Assembly: GCA_038141525.1 (NCBI GenBank)
Contig: JAYQIF010000008.1
Location: forward strand, 496,001 to 560,000
Reading direction: 5' to 3'
DNA: 64,000 nucleotides
Source: BACL21 sp038141525
Lineage (GTDB): Bacteria > Bacteroidota > Bacteroidia > Flavobacteriales > Flavobacteriaceae
The position numbers and the translations under genes are program-made. The notes beneath the pieces were generated by a model. It ran no database searches. It was not told the DNA's origin and saw only the letters and a list, made by a program, of their open reading frames with translations. How positions within the stretch are numbered: the first letter of the stretch is position 1; every line of letters starts with the position of its first letter. This document shows, in pieces, positions 55,803 through 64,000 of the stretch.

Positions 55803-56945
55803 ATGGATTTTAAACTATCTGAAGAACACCTCATGATTCGGGATGCCGCCCGTGAATTTGCCCAAAGCGAACTCCTCCCGGGGGTAATTGAGCGCGACAA
55901 TTTGCAACAATTTCCTACCGAGCAAGTCAAAAAAATGGGCGAGATGGGATTTCTAGGTATGATGGTAGCCCCAGAGTACGGCGGTGGCGGCATGGATACC
56001 TTATCTTATGTTTTGGTGATGGAAGAACTCAGCAAAATTGATGCTTCTTCATCGGTTATTGTCTCTGTAAATAACTCTCTAGTCTGTTATGGCATTCAGG
56101 CTTATGGTAACGAAGCCCAAAAAGACAAATATCTAAGACCTTTAGCCACAGGCAAAGCTTTGGGTGCATTTTGTCTGAGCGAGCCAGAAGCAGGGAGCGA
56201 TGCTACCTCGCAAAAAACTACTGCCATAGATCACGGCGATCATTATCTACTCAACGGGACCAAAAACTGGATCACTAATGGTAATTCAGCGGATTACTAC
56301 TTAGTCATTGCCCAAACCGATAAAGAAAAAGGACATCGCGGCATCAATGCCTTTATTGTGGAAAAAGGTATGGATGGTTTTTCCATCGGCCCCAAAGAGG
56401 ACAAGCTAGGTATTCGCGGAAGCGACACCCATAGTTTGATGTTTCACAATGTCAAAGTCCCCAAAGAAAATCGAATCGGCGAAGACGGCTTCGGCTTTAA
56501 ATTCGCCATGAAGACCTTAAGTGGCGGGCGTATTGGTATCGCCGCTCAAGCCTTGGGTATAGCGTCGGGAGCCTACGAACTTGCACGCGAGTACTCTAAA
56601 ATCCGCTCGGCTTTTGGTAAAGAGATTTATAAGCACCAGGCTACTTCGTTTAAACTGGCCGATATGTATACTGAAATCGAAGCGGCCCGAAATTTGGTTT
56701 TTAAAGCCGCCTGGGAAAAAGATCAAGGCCTAAACTACGATCGCAGCAGTGCCGTGGCCAAACTTTATGCCAGTAAAGTGGCTATGGACACGACCATAGA
56801 AGCCGTTCAAATACATGGAGGGAATGGGTTTGTCAAGGAATATCATGTGGAGCGTCTGATGCGCGACGCCAAAATCACCCAGATTTATGAGGGCACCAGT
56901 GAGATTCAAAAAATTGTGATTTCACGGGCACTTTTGGACGACTAG
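55803..56945 (+). CDS. Acyl-CoA dehydrogenase
   Basis: 380 residues, usual length. FAD-dependent: GAFCLSEPEAGSDATSQKT (family signature 1), RIGIAAQALGIASGAYE, and the end RDAKITQIYEGTSEIQKIVISRALL with the catalytic Glu in EGTSE near residue 364. Oxidises acyl-CoA to the 2-enoyl form in beta-oxidation or branched-chain amino-acid breakdown; short- versus medium-chain preference cannot be told. Own promoter; stands alone. Confidence 0.95.
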   Translation: MDFKLSEEHLMIRDAAREFAQSELLPGVIERDNLQQFPTEQVKKMGEMGFLGMMVAPEYGGGGMDTLSYVLVMEELSKIDASSSVIVSVNNSLVCYGIQAYGNEAQKDKYLRPLATGKALGAFCLSEPEAGSDATSQKTTAIDHGDHYLLNGTKNWITNGNSADYYLVIAQTDKEKGHRGINAFIVEKGMDGFSIGPKEDKLGIRGSDTHSLMFHNVKVPKENRIGEDGFGFKFAMKTLSGGRIGIAAQALGIASGAYELAREYSKIRSAFGKEIYKHQATSFKLADMYTEIEAARNLVFKAAWEKDQGLNYDRSSAVAKLYASKVAMDTTIEAVQIHGGNGFVKEYHVERLMRDAKITQIYEGTSEIQKIVISRALLDD

Positions 56946-57028
56946 TCTTATTTGCCTAAACCTCCTTTACCACAGAGGATCTTGACCCCCTAACGCGTAA
57001 CACACTGATGGATAAGACAGGGTTTGCC

Positions 57029-58930
57029 CTATTTAAAAAAGTTCCAAACCAGACCAAAACGCAAAGCGGCATCGCGATAAGGAATCCCGGGAGCGCTAAA
57101 ATGATTGTTCTGTCCCTGAAACAATTGATTCATGTGCTCGTAAATCAAGAATAAACGGGTCTGCCGAATTTTGGTTTGAAAAAAGAAATCAATCAATGGA
57201 AAAGCCCCCAGAGTTTCTGCGCTCTGCACATAAAATTCAGCCAAAACTGGATCGTAGGCCGGTAGATTAAACTCTGTAAAATACTTCAAGCGCACCCCGG
57301 TTTGAATTTTTGCGGCCTTTTTAAACCACTCATCTTCAAAAAATAAAGTTTGTCTGGTCAGAAGTTCTGGCACTGGCATGACGGACGCTCCACTCAAAAC
57401 ATTTTGATAAATCACCTCAGACTGATAGCCCCAAGCACCTAATCGCCAGGTCTGGTCATGATGAACTTTCAGATGCTGAACCTTTTGATCATATTGCAGT
57501 GGTAGCGGATGGAGTCCATTTTCATCGAGGCCGAAATAGGCGTAGTCCTGAATTTCGGTATAAGTTGCTTTCAATGATCCTACATAGGGCATGCGCACGT
57601 GGACCTTCACTGTCTGAGTCGTCACCGGATCAAAAGAGTTATACCAGTTATAGGCTTTGTAATCGCTCTGGTTTAGGCGCAGATTCACGGCCACAGGACG
57701 TGTATCTCGCATGAGCTGTCCCGCAAAATTAAAACCATTAGCTAAAGATTTCTGTAATTCAAAATGAATCTGATTGAGTCCAGTTGCGCCGCCAAATCCC
57801 TGTGACAAACCACCATTTATTGCCCAAGAACTCCATTGGCCCTGGGCCTCTACCCCCGATACCATAAAGCTATCGGAGATTTCCGAAGGAATAAGGCCAG
57901 TGTTCAGATCTAAAATCCGATCATAGCCATAGTCAAAAGCGAGATGAGCTATGAATGGTCTAATTTTAAACCGCTCAACAAGATTTAAAGTTCCTGAGAA
58001 TTTTATTTTGGAATTGTAGGCCGTAGCCTTTGTGTAGAGATTATCCGCCTTATAAGCCTGTCCAAACCCTTCATAAGCAGCTTGTTGTGTAAACAGGTAG
58101 GACTTAGCTTGGTAGGCAGTCTCAAGTTCGATGGACTCGAGCAAAGCACTCCCATCGTCAGGATCGAAAAGGTATCGCTGTTGGGCAAAATAACCCGCAT
58201 TGCGCACTACATTTTGTGCATTCTCAAAATTCACATCAAGTCGGCCGCGATCATCAAATTCTGGATCGGCAGTCGTGTAAAGAAGTAGTGCCGATTCGGT
58301 CAAACCACCGTTTTCTTGATTGAGTAATTCTTGGTTGACCAAATGCGCCTTCAGTTGATAATTTTTGCTTGGAGAAACATAATAGAGGGTCCCTCTAAAA
58401 TCTCCTGTACTGGTTAAGATGTGCTGATATTGTCCCAAAGAGCGGACCCCCTTGTAGGCCAATGATAGGTTCAAGCCTTCAGAGACATTGGTCGTAAAAA
58501 AAGCATCCAGCTGCTGCCCTTGAACAAAGGCTGTTTTAAAATACAATTCTGTGAGTGGCGTGGGGACGCGATAATAATCAACATCTGAGTCCTTCAATTG
58601 CGTTTCACGTCTTGCTCCTGCCGCGAAGGCTGGGACATAAGAGTGGGCAGGCAAATTGAGACTCAATTTATTTTGCGCCTGTCCAACATTGGCAAAAGGA
58701 AGGAGCTCAAGGTCATCGCGACGCAAATAATTAAACTTATTGAGCTTATGAATTCCCAGAGTGGTGTCCAGAGCCGTAGTATCTCCGCTCAGGGTGATGC
58801 GCTGATAGAGCTTTATCTCTGGTTTTTCATCGTTTTGACTGCTGAATTGACTGGGGACACCCGACGGGATTTGCCCAAAGCTACTGACCGAAATAAAGAG
58901 CAAAAAAAGCAGATAAAAATACCGACTCAT
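57029..58930 (-). CDS. Putative porin (Porin_10-type outer-membrane protein)
   Basis: 633 residues. Signal peptide (MSRYFYLLFLLFISVSSFG), then many long amphipathic beta-strands and the ending RFGLVWNFFK, with Phe near the end as in barrels. Resembles the Bacteroidota putative-porin family often encoded beside rnhB. Probably a passive outer-membrane channel; no substrate shown. Divergent from rnhB. Confidence 0.8.
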   Translation of the reverse strand: MSRYFYLLFLLFISVSSFGQIPSGVPSQFSSQNDEKPEIKLYQRITLSGDTTALDTTLGIHKLNKFNYLRRDDLELLPFANVGQAQNKLSLNLPAHSYVPAFAAGARRETQLKDSDVDYYRVPTPLTELYFKTAFVQGQQLDAFFTTNVSEGLNLSLAYKGVRSLGQYQHILTSTGDFRGTLYYVSPSKNYQLKAHLVNQELLNQENGGLTESALLLYTTADPEFDDRGRLDVNFENAQNVVRNAGYFAQQRYLFDPDDGSALLESIELETAYQAKSYLFTQQAAYEGFGQAYKADNLYTKATAYNSKIKFSGTLNLVERFKIRPFIAHLAFDYGYDRILDLNTGLIPSEISDSFMVSGVEAQGQWSSWAINGGLSQGFGGATGLNQIHFELQKSLANGFNFAGQLMRDTRPVAVNLRLNQSDYKAYNWYNSFDPVTTQTVKVHVRMPYVGSLKATYTEIQDYAYFGLDENGLHPLPLQYDQKVQHLKVHHDQTWRLGAWGYQSEVIYQNVLSGASVMPVPELLTRQTLFFEDEWFKKAAKIQTGVRLKYFTEFNLPAYDPVLAEFYVQSAETLGAFPLIDFFFQTKIRQTRLFLIYEHMNQLFQGQNNHFSAPGIPYRDAALRFGLVWNFFK

Positions 58931-58983
58931 GAATTTATTTTACTGGGTAAAGTTACGTTATTTTGGGAGGAATTAAGTACTTT

Positions 58984-59589
58984 ATGGTCATGCTCAAACT
59001 CAAGGTTAATCCCGGGCTTTTGGAATGTGGCACAGATGAAGCCGGTAGAGGGTGTCTGGCAGGTCCAGTTACTGCAGCAGCCTGTATTTTACCGGATCAT
59101 TTTGCGCATCCACTCTTGAATGATTCCAAGCAACTCAATTCCGCCCAACGCAACGAACTGCGTGAAGTGATTGAATCTTCTGCTATTTGCTGGGCCATTG
59201 CCCATGTAAGCGAGTCCGAAATTGACCAAATGAACATACTCAATGCTTCTATTGAAGCCATGCATCGAGCCATAAAAAAACTCCGGCCGATACCTGAATT
59301 CATCGCTGTTGATGGCAATCGTTTTAAGCAGTTGAATCAAATTCCTTTTAAATGTGTGGTTAAAGGAGATGCAAAATATCAAAACATTGCTGCAGCCTCA
59401 ATCTTAGCCAAAACCGAACGGGACAATTATATGAAAAAACTCCATGAAGAATACCCTGAGTACGATTGGAACAACAATAAGGGCTACCCCACTGCAAAAC
59501 ATCGCACGGCAATCGCTCAATTTGGGGATACCCCTTATCACCGGAAAACATTTCGATTATTGCCCAATCAACTAAAATTGTCTTTATGA
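58984..59589 (+). CDS. rnhB: Ribonuclease HII
   Basis: About 201 residues from ATG 58984 (58990 is an alternative; a reading from TTG 58963 adds a nonconserved extension). Active site DEAGRGCLAGPV (first Asp and Glu), FIAVDGNRF (Asp), and AASILAKTERDNYM (last Asp). Removes RNA, including single ribonucleotides, from RNA-DNA hybrids. Divergent from the porin gene and followed by a large lipoprotein gene. Confidence 0.94.
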   Translation: MVMLKLKVNPGLLECGTDEAGRGCLAGPVTAAACILPDHFAHPLLNDSKQLNSAQRNELREVIESSAICWAIAHVSESEIDQMNILNASIEAMHRAIKKLRPIPEFIAVDGNRFKQLNQIPFKCVVKGDAKYQNIAAASILAKTERDNYMKKLHEEYPEYDWNNNKGYPTAKHRTAIAQFGDTPYHRKTFRLLPNQLKLSL

Positions 59590-59651
59590 GATAGCAACAA
59601 CAGGAGTTCATTCAAATAATATGTGGACTTGTGATACAATAAAAAATGCGC

Positions 59652-59681
59652 TTGAGAATTAGCAGATCCTTTCTATTTTTG
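59652..59681 (+). promoter_or_regulatory. Putative promoter of the propeller lipoprotein gene
   Basis: TTG (59652-59654), 19 bases, TATTTTTG (59674-59681). It ends 3 bases before ATG 59685, which argues for that start and for an almost leaderless mRNA. Confidence 0.48.
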
Positions 59682-59684
59682 CGT

Positions 59685-62030
59685 ATGCCAATACAACTCC
59701 GTTTACTTTGCTTTCTTATTTTATTGACTTCTTTTGGCTGCACGACGCAGCAAGACAGCTCATTTGATCCCTGGGCATATTTTGGTGATCAGACCACGCA
59801 TGTTTTGGCCTTCAACCACACATCACTCGGGTTACAAAATCTAAAACAACAGCAAAATAGCGGGCTTGGACTCTCTTGGAATGAACTGCCCTCAATTGTG
59901 GATAGTTTGAGTCTAAATTTAAACCACCAGGGCAGCAGTATTCTCTTTCTCAATCGGCCCACAATCTTAAATCAATCAGACAATACCAAAACGACATTTA
60001 CTTGGGTTATTTCTGAAACCGACACCACGGCCAGTGCGGCCTCAAAAGAGTTTATTCACAAAAAAGATACTGTTTTCGTTTTTTCAAAAAATCAATATCG
60101 CATCGTCACCAACACAAAAGCAAACCTCCCAGAACACCAAAACCCACATTACAAGACGATCAATGGGCTGGTCAAGATGATTCAACTCAAAAAAGACAAG
60201 CCTTTAGTCATCGGACAAAAGCTGGAGCGGTCGCTGGGGCAATTGAGCCTGAATCAGGGTTCCTGGGCCGTTTATGACGTTCAATCAAATTCTGGAGCAC
60301 AATCTGCACATGGAATTCTATTGATCAATGACCAGGACTCTTTAATGGCTCAAAATCAAAAACCTCTGGCCCTAGACTTAGGGCAAAATCCCAGTGTTTT
60401 AAAGACCCCAGAAGTCATTCCAATCGGCGCGCAATCCAGTTTAAGCCTCGCATTAAATAGCCCAGAATCATTAACGGCCAAAATACGCGCTGTTGATTCC
60501 CTCTTTACGCCACATCCGTTTATTGAAACCCTAGAGGAAGCGAGTTTAATAGAACTGAACAACAGTAAAGCATTGGTCATAAAAAGCCTCGATTTAAACT
60601 TGAGTCTTGGTGCGTTAACCAAAAACTGGAACAGCGAAGAGACCTACAGGGGCGTCGTCCTAAGATCCTTTGACCCTGAGCAATCCGCTGTGCACTCTCT
60701 TTCACAAATTTTCTCGGAATTACCGATAATGACTCAGCTGTTCACATGGGAGGATTTCTTGATACTGACACCCACAAAAGAATTAGCTCAGCAATACATT
60801 AGCGCACTGTACAATAAAAATACTTTGAAACGCAGCAGTATTTGGCTCAGTGCCGAGGAAGACCTGGCCCGTGAAAGCACTTTATTGTCTTGGATTAATG
60901 ACAAAGAGACAACACAATTTAGGATACTACAACTAACAACGGATCAAGGGTTTTCCCACCTGAATTATTCGGTTCAATATGGTGATCAAAAAGTAAATGA
61001 CAAACCCAGCGGCCCCTTATTGCAAAGTATTCGTCTCAATGCTCCTGCCCTAGGGGTACCAAAGTTTTTTAGCAATCATAAGACTGGAGGTAAAGATATT
61101 GTCGTTCAAGACCAAAATCATCGCCTGTATTTCATTAAATCCAATGGCAAAATATCGTGGTATCGGGATTTGAATGAACCCATTCTTGGATCGATTCAAG
61201 AGGTCGACTTGTTGCGTAATGGAAAAAAACAACTCGCTTTTGTTACGGCATCAAAATGGTATGTCATTGATAGAAATGGGCGTGATGTGCGTTCGTTTCC
61301 AAAACGCTTTCGGGATCCAATAACGCAGCCATTGGCCATTTTTGATTACGACAACAACAGAAAATATCGCTTTGTCATTGTTCAAGATCGATTTGTTTTG
61401 ATGTATGACGCAAAGGGTAAAAGAGTAAAAGGATTTACTTACAACAAAGCTCCGACAACAGTCAGTCACCCCCCGAAGCATTTAAGAATTCGCGGCAAGG
61501 ACTATCTCCTGTTTTTACTCAAAAACGGACAACTCAAAATCTTAAGTCGTACAGGAAAAGTGCGCGTCCCAGTACAAGAACAGTTTGATTTTGGGACCAA
61601 TGTGCCGATCAAGCGCGATGGTAAATTTGTTTTTTGGACCAAAGAGGGAAGTCAAATTCAGATCAGTCCCAATGGAACGGTGGATAAACTAACCGCTAAA
61701 TCTCCAGTCCAATATCGAGCGGTTTATCAAGGGCTACATACCATCGAATTTGACGATCCGATACTGCGTATTGATCAGCATTTAATCGAACTCCCGTTAG
61801 GAGATTATCTCGGTCCGCAGGTTTTTAAGTTCGGCAATAAACTGCGTACAGTGATGATTGATAAAGAGCGTCAAAATATCTACGTTTACAACAGTGAAGG
61901 GCGACTATCAAACGATTATCCGCTATTCGGCACCTCGACAATCGACATGGCCGATATCAATAAAAATGGCCATTTAGAAATTGTAGTCCTCGGACAAGAA
62001 AACGAGGTATTGATTTACCGTATCGATTAA
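59685..62030 (+). CDS. Large lipoprotein with C-terminal propeller-like region, unknown function
   Basis: 781 residues from ATG 59685 (the frame is open from 59646, but the first 13 codons overlap the promoter). Lipobox TSFGC (Cys near 19). Residues 20-450 are of unknown fold; residues 460-780 contain repeats such as IVVQDQNHRLYFIKSNGKIS, FVTASKWYVIDRNGRDV, VLMYDAKGKRVKG, IYVYNSEGRLS and a final GHLEIVVLGQENEVLIY, typical of WD/PQQ-like beta-propellers. Outer-membrane or periplasmic by its signal. No named family recognised; located after rnhB and before lipB. Confidence 0.78.
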   Translation: MPIQLRLLCFLILLTSFGCTTQQDSSFDPWAYFGDQTTHVLAFNHTSLGLQNLKQQQNSGLGLSWNELPSIVDSLSLNLNHQGSSILFLNRPTILNQSDNTKTTFTWVISETDTTASAASKEFIHKKDTVFVFSKNQYRIVTNTKANLPEHQNPHYKTINGLVKMIQLKKDKPLVIGQKLERSLGQLSLNQGSWAVYDVQSNSGAQSAHGILLINDQDSLMAQNQKPLALDLGQNPSVLKTPEVIPIGAQSSLSLALNSPESLTAKIRAVDSLFTPHPFIETLEEASLIELNNSKALVIKSLDLNLSLGALTKNWNSEETYRGVVLRSFDPEQSAVHSLSQIFSELPIMTQLFTWEDFLILTPTKELAQQYISALYNKNTLKRSSIWLSAEEDLARESTLLSWINDKETTQFRILQLTTDQGFSHLNYSVQYGDQKVNDKPSGPLLQSIRLNAPALGVPKFFSNHKTGGKDIVVQDQNHRLYFIKSNGKISWYRDLNEPILGSIQEVDLLRNGKKQLAFVTASKWYVIDRNGRDVRSFPKRFRDPITQPLAIFDYDNNRKYRFVIVQDRFVLMYDAKGKRVKGFTYNKAPTTVSHPPKHLRIRGKDYLLFLLKNGQLKILSRTGKVRVPVQEQFDFGTNVPIKRDGKFVFWTKEGSQIQISPNGTVDKLTAKSPVQYRAVYQGLHTIEFDDPILRIDQHLIELPLGDYLGPQVFKFGNKLRTVMIDKERQNIYVYNSEGRLSNDYPLFGTSTIDMADINKNGHLEIVVLGQENEVLIYRID

Positions 62031-62089
62031 CGAGACAGATCAGTGCCAGAGTTCAGAAAAAAGTCCTGATTTGGCACCTAGAAAGGACG

Positions 62090-62800
62090 TTAGGCCGATG
62101 CCAATTCCGCCTCAAATAGATTTTTAAAGTGATGCTGTAACCTACTGCTCACTGCGTTTTCATCAATATGGGTTGTTTTTAGTTCCGCCCTCATAGAAGT
62201 GACGGATTTTCCACGGATTCCACAGGGAATCATATGATCAAAATAACCTAGATCTGTATTCACATTGAGCGCGAATCCATGCATGGTCACCCAGCGACTC
62301 GCACGAACGCCCATAGCACATATTTTTCGAGCAAAAGGTGTTCCGACATCCAACCACACACCGGTCTCACCCGATGAACGTTCTGATTGTATCCCATAGT
62401 CGGCCAAGGTCAAAATGATCATCTCTTCGAGCAGTCTCAAATATTTATGGATGTCGGTAAAAAAATTTTCTAGATCTAAAATAGGGTACCCCACGATTTG
62501 TCCGGGACCGTGGTACGTGATGTCGCCGCCACGATTGATTTTAAAAAATTGAGCCCCGATCGAGGCCAATTTTTGCTCATCGATCAGTAAGTGTTCCGGA
62601 TCTCCACTTTTACCTAGGGTATAAACATGAGGATGGCGCACAAATAGCAAATGATTCTCTGTCGGTGTACTGGTGTTATTTCGTCTATTGTCGATTTTGG
62701 TTTGAACAATTGCTTTAAAGAGTTCCTCCTGATAGTCCCAGGCCTTACCATATTCAATGAGGCCCAATTCTTGAAGTAAAACCGTTTTATTTTTTTCCAT
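62090..62800 (-). CDS. lipB: Octanoyltransferase LipB
   Basis: 236 residues. Lipoate-biosynthesis transferase: LLFVRHPHVYTLGKSGDPEHL, GGDITYHGPGQIVGYPILDL, catalytic Lys in RKICAMGVRASRWVTMHGFA, and catalytic Cys in IPCGIRGKSVTS. Moves octanoyl from ACP to lipoyl domains such as those of PDH E2 in this window. One base separates it from the Pmp3-like stop. Confidence 0.94.
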   Translation of the reverse strand: MEKNKTVLLQELGLIEYGKAWDYQEELFKAIVQTKIDNRRNNTSTPTENHLLFVRHPHVYTLGKSGDPEHLLIDEQKLASIGAQFFKINRGGDITYHGPGQIVGYPILDLENFFTDIHKYLRLLEEMIILTLADYGIQSERSSGETGVWLDVGTPFARKICAMGVRASRWVTMHGFALNVNTDLGYFDHMIPCGIRGKSVTSMRAELKTTHIDENAVSSRLQHHFKNLFEAELASA

Positions 62801-62801
62801 C

Positions 62802-62960
62802 TTATCGATTCGGATTATTCAGGATGATCAGTGCTGCAATTACTCCGGGCACCCAGCCACAGAGCGTCAAAATACAGACAATGATAAAGGAACCGCAGCC
62901 CTTGTCCACAACAGCCAGCGGAGGAAAAATAATCGAAAGCAAAACACGCCAAAAACTCAT
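62802..62960 (-). CDS. YqaE/Pmp3 family small membrane protein
   Basis: 52 residues from ATG 62960 (longer readings upstream lie in noncoding sequence). Two membrane segments (LLSIIFPPLAVV and IIVCILTLCGWVPGVIAALIIL) and the family signature FPPLAV...GCG and GWVPGVIAAL. Pmp3 proteins help keep membrane potential or ion balance under stress. A -7 box TATTTTTG lies at 62965-62972, 4 bases before the ATG. Coupled to lipB. Confidence 0.88.
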   Translation of the reverse strand: MSFWRVLLSIIFPPLAVVDKGCGSFIIVCILTLCGWVPGVIAALIILNNPNR

Positions 62961-63020
62961 AGGACAAAAATAAGGCATATTTTCAAGACAGCTCCTCAGC
63001 TTAAACCGCGAATAATTAAT

Positions 63021-63028
63021 TATTTTTG
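63021..63028 (+). promoter_or_regulatory. Putative -7 element of lysS
   Basis: TATTTTTG, 17 bases before the lysS ATG. No clear TTG at the usual distance. Confidence 0.42.
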
Positions 63029-63045
63029 CGCCATATTTGGACAAT

Positions 63046-64000
63046 ATGCAACGTACAGAACTTGAACTAATTCGCCTGGAAAAACTCAATCAATTACGCG
63101 CTTTGGGCATTGACCCGTATCCAGCGGCGCAGTTTCCCGTAGATCACAATACCCTCGAGGTAAAAGAGCATTATCAGGAAGGAAAACAAGTTGTTGTTGC
63201 CGGAAGACTGATGTCAAGACGGATCCAAGGAAAAGCTTCCTTTGCAGAGCTACAAGATTCTGCGGGACGCATACAAGTCTATTTCAATCGAGATGAGATT
63301 TGCCCCGGCGAAGACAAAACACGCTACAATGAAGTCTATAAAAAGTTATTGGATATTGGAGATTTCATAGGAATTAGCGGAACCCTGTTCACGACACAAG
63401 TCGGTGAAAAAACAATACAAGTTCAAGAATTTACAGTGCTTTCCAAAGCGATTAAACCGCTACCACTGCCCAAAACAGACAGTCAGGGTAATGTTCATGA
63501 TGAATTCAACGACCCTGAGCTAAGATACCGTCAGCGTTATGCTGACCTTGTGGTAAACCCTCAGGTTAAAGAGGTCTTTATCAAAAGGACACGCCTGTTT
63601 AATGCGATGCGTGATTTCTTTAACGAGCGTGGCTATTTTGAAGTGGAGACTCCAGTACTCCAATCCATTCCAGGAGGAGCCGCAGCCCGTCCATTCATCA
63701 CCCATCACAACAGTTTGGACATTCCACTTTATTTGCGAATTGCCAATGAGTTGTATTTAAAAAGACTTATTGTCGGTGGATTTGACGGCGTTTATGAGTT
63801 TTCAAAAAACTTCCGTAACGAGGGGATGGATCGCACCCACAATCCTGAATTCACGGCCATGGAAATCTATGTCGCCTACAAGGATTACAATTGGATGATG
63901 GAATTTTGTGAGGAACTCCTGGAGTATTGTGCCCTGCAGGTCAACGGCAGTACCAAAGCTCAATTTGGCGAATACGAAATTGATTTTAAGGCTCCGTATC
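63046..64000 (+). CDS. lysS: Lysine--tRNA ligase, class II, N-terminal part
   Basis: Starts at ATG 63046 and is open to the window end, about 318 residues visible. OB-fold anticodon-binding domain (AGRLMSRRIQGKASFAELQD, residues 50-70, and SQGNVHDEFNDPELRYRQRY), then class II motif 1 and motif 2 (RYFEVETPVLQSIPGGA-like ERGYFEVETPVLQSIPGG, FRNEGMDRTHNPEFTAMEIY). Charges tRNA-Lys. The C-terminal catalytic half, including motif 3, is outside the window. Confidence 0.95.
   Translation, partial: MQRTELELIRLEKLNQLRALGIDPYPAAQFPVDHNTLEVKEHYQEGKQVVVAGRLMSRRIQGKASFAELQDSAGRIQVYFNRDEICPGEDKTRYNEVYKKLLDIGDFIGISGTLFTTQVGEKTIQVQEFTVLSKAIKPLPLPKTDSQGNVHDEFNDPELRYRQRYADLVVNPQVKEVFIKRTRLFNAMRDFFNERGYFEVETPVLQSIPGGAAARPFITHHNSLDIPLYLRIANELYLKRLIVGGFDGVYEFSKNFRNEGMDRTHNPEFTAMEIYVAYKDYNWMMEFCEELLEYCALQVNGSTKAQFGEYEIDFKAPY

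Noticed and set aside
62961..63089. N-terminal extension of the Pmp3-like protein
   Set aside because: The extra 43 codons overlap the lysS start and the -7 box; the 52-residue form matches the family.
1..64000. Mobile elements, phage, CRISPR, toxin-antitoxin or biosynthetic gene clusters
   Set aside because: No integrase, transposase, direct-repeat array or such gene pair was found on either strand.

Overview
This window looks like a chromosomal stretch from a Bacteroidota genome, most likely a marine or aquatic member of the Flavobacteriaceae. The evidence is a SusC/SusD pair, gliding and type IX secretion (T9SS) genes (gldJ, porU, porV), three secreted proteins with T9SS C-terminal sorting domains, a DUF5723 protein, a Porin_10-type putative porin, promoters of the Bacteroidota form TTG-N17-21-TAnnTTTG, and an NhaD Na+/H+ antiporter. 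Most genes are housekeeping. I see no transposase, integrase, phage gene, CRISPR array or rRNA.

Layout. 1-4.4 kb: the 3' end of a SusC receptor, its SusD partner, a small lipoprotein and a T9SS cargo protein. 4.5-16.9 kb: rlmB, a rhomboid protease, rarA, a three-gene envelope operon (lipoprotein, DUF5723, exported protein), a YjjG-like HAD phosphatase, a polysaccharide-deacetylase-like protein, radC, mpl, a TPR protein and a leucine-rich T9SS cargo. 16.9-26.2 kb: obgE-adk facing purK-purE-M3 peptidase, a membrane protein, and gcvP. 26.2-32.9 kb: KAS III, methyltransferase, glycosyltransferase, alkaline phosphatase, MlaE/MlaF transporter and DUF389, which may form a lipid-linked neighbourhood. 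33-37.1 kb: SprT-like, SDR, and PDH E2 and E1-alpha. 37.2-45.6 kb: porV and porU (minus strand) opposite gldJ and murF. 45.7-54.5 kb: two tRNA-Val genes, folC, a BNR-repeat secreted protein, tonB, exbD, exbB, nhaD and an amino-acid dehydrogenase. 54.6-64 kb: anmK, acyl-CoA dehydrogenase, putative porin, rnhB, a propeller lipoprotein, lipB, a Pmp3-like peptide and the start of lysS.

How the genes work together. porU is the sortase of the T9SS, porV its outer-membrane shuttle partner and gldJ a gliding/T9SS lipoprotein; the cargo proteins at 3.5, 15.4 and 47.3 kb would be their clients. exbB-exbD-tonB would energise receptors such as the SusC protein at the left edge. mpl, murF, anmK and the polysaccharide-deacetylase-like protein belong to cell-wall metabolism.

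The most striking property is not a new system. At least 25 single-base indels, plus one nonsense codon, break or mis-end about 15 otherwise well-preserved genes, including normally essential ones (obgE, folC, PDH E2). In most cases adding or removing one base, often in a short homopolymer, restores a family-typical protein. The simplest explanation is uncorrected sequencing or assembly error, densest at 46.5-47.6 kb and 49.5-52.5 kb. I annotate these as single genes and give the position of each break. I did not find convincing evidence of a previously undescribed biological system.
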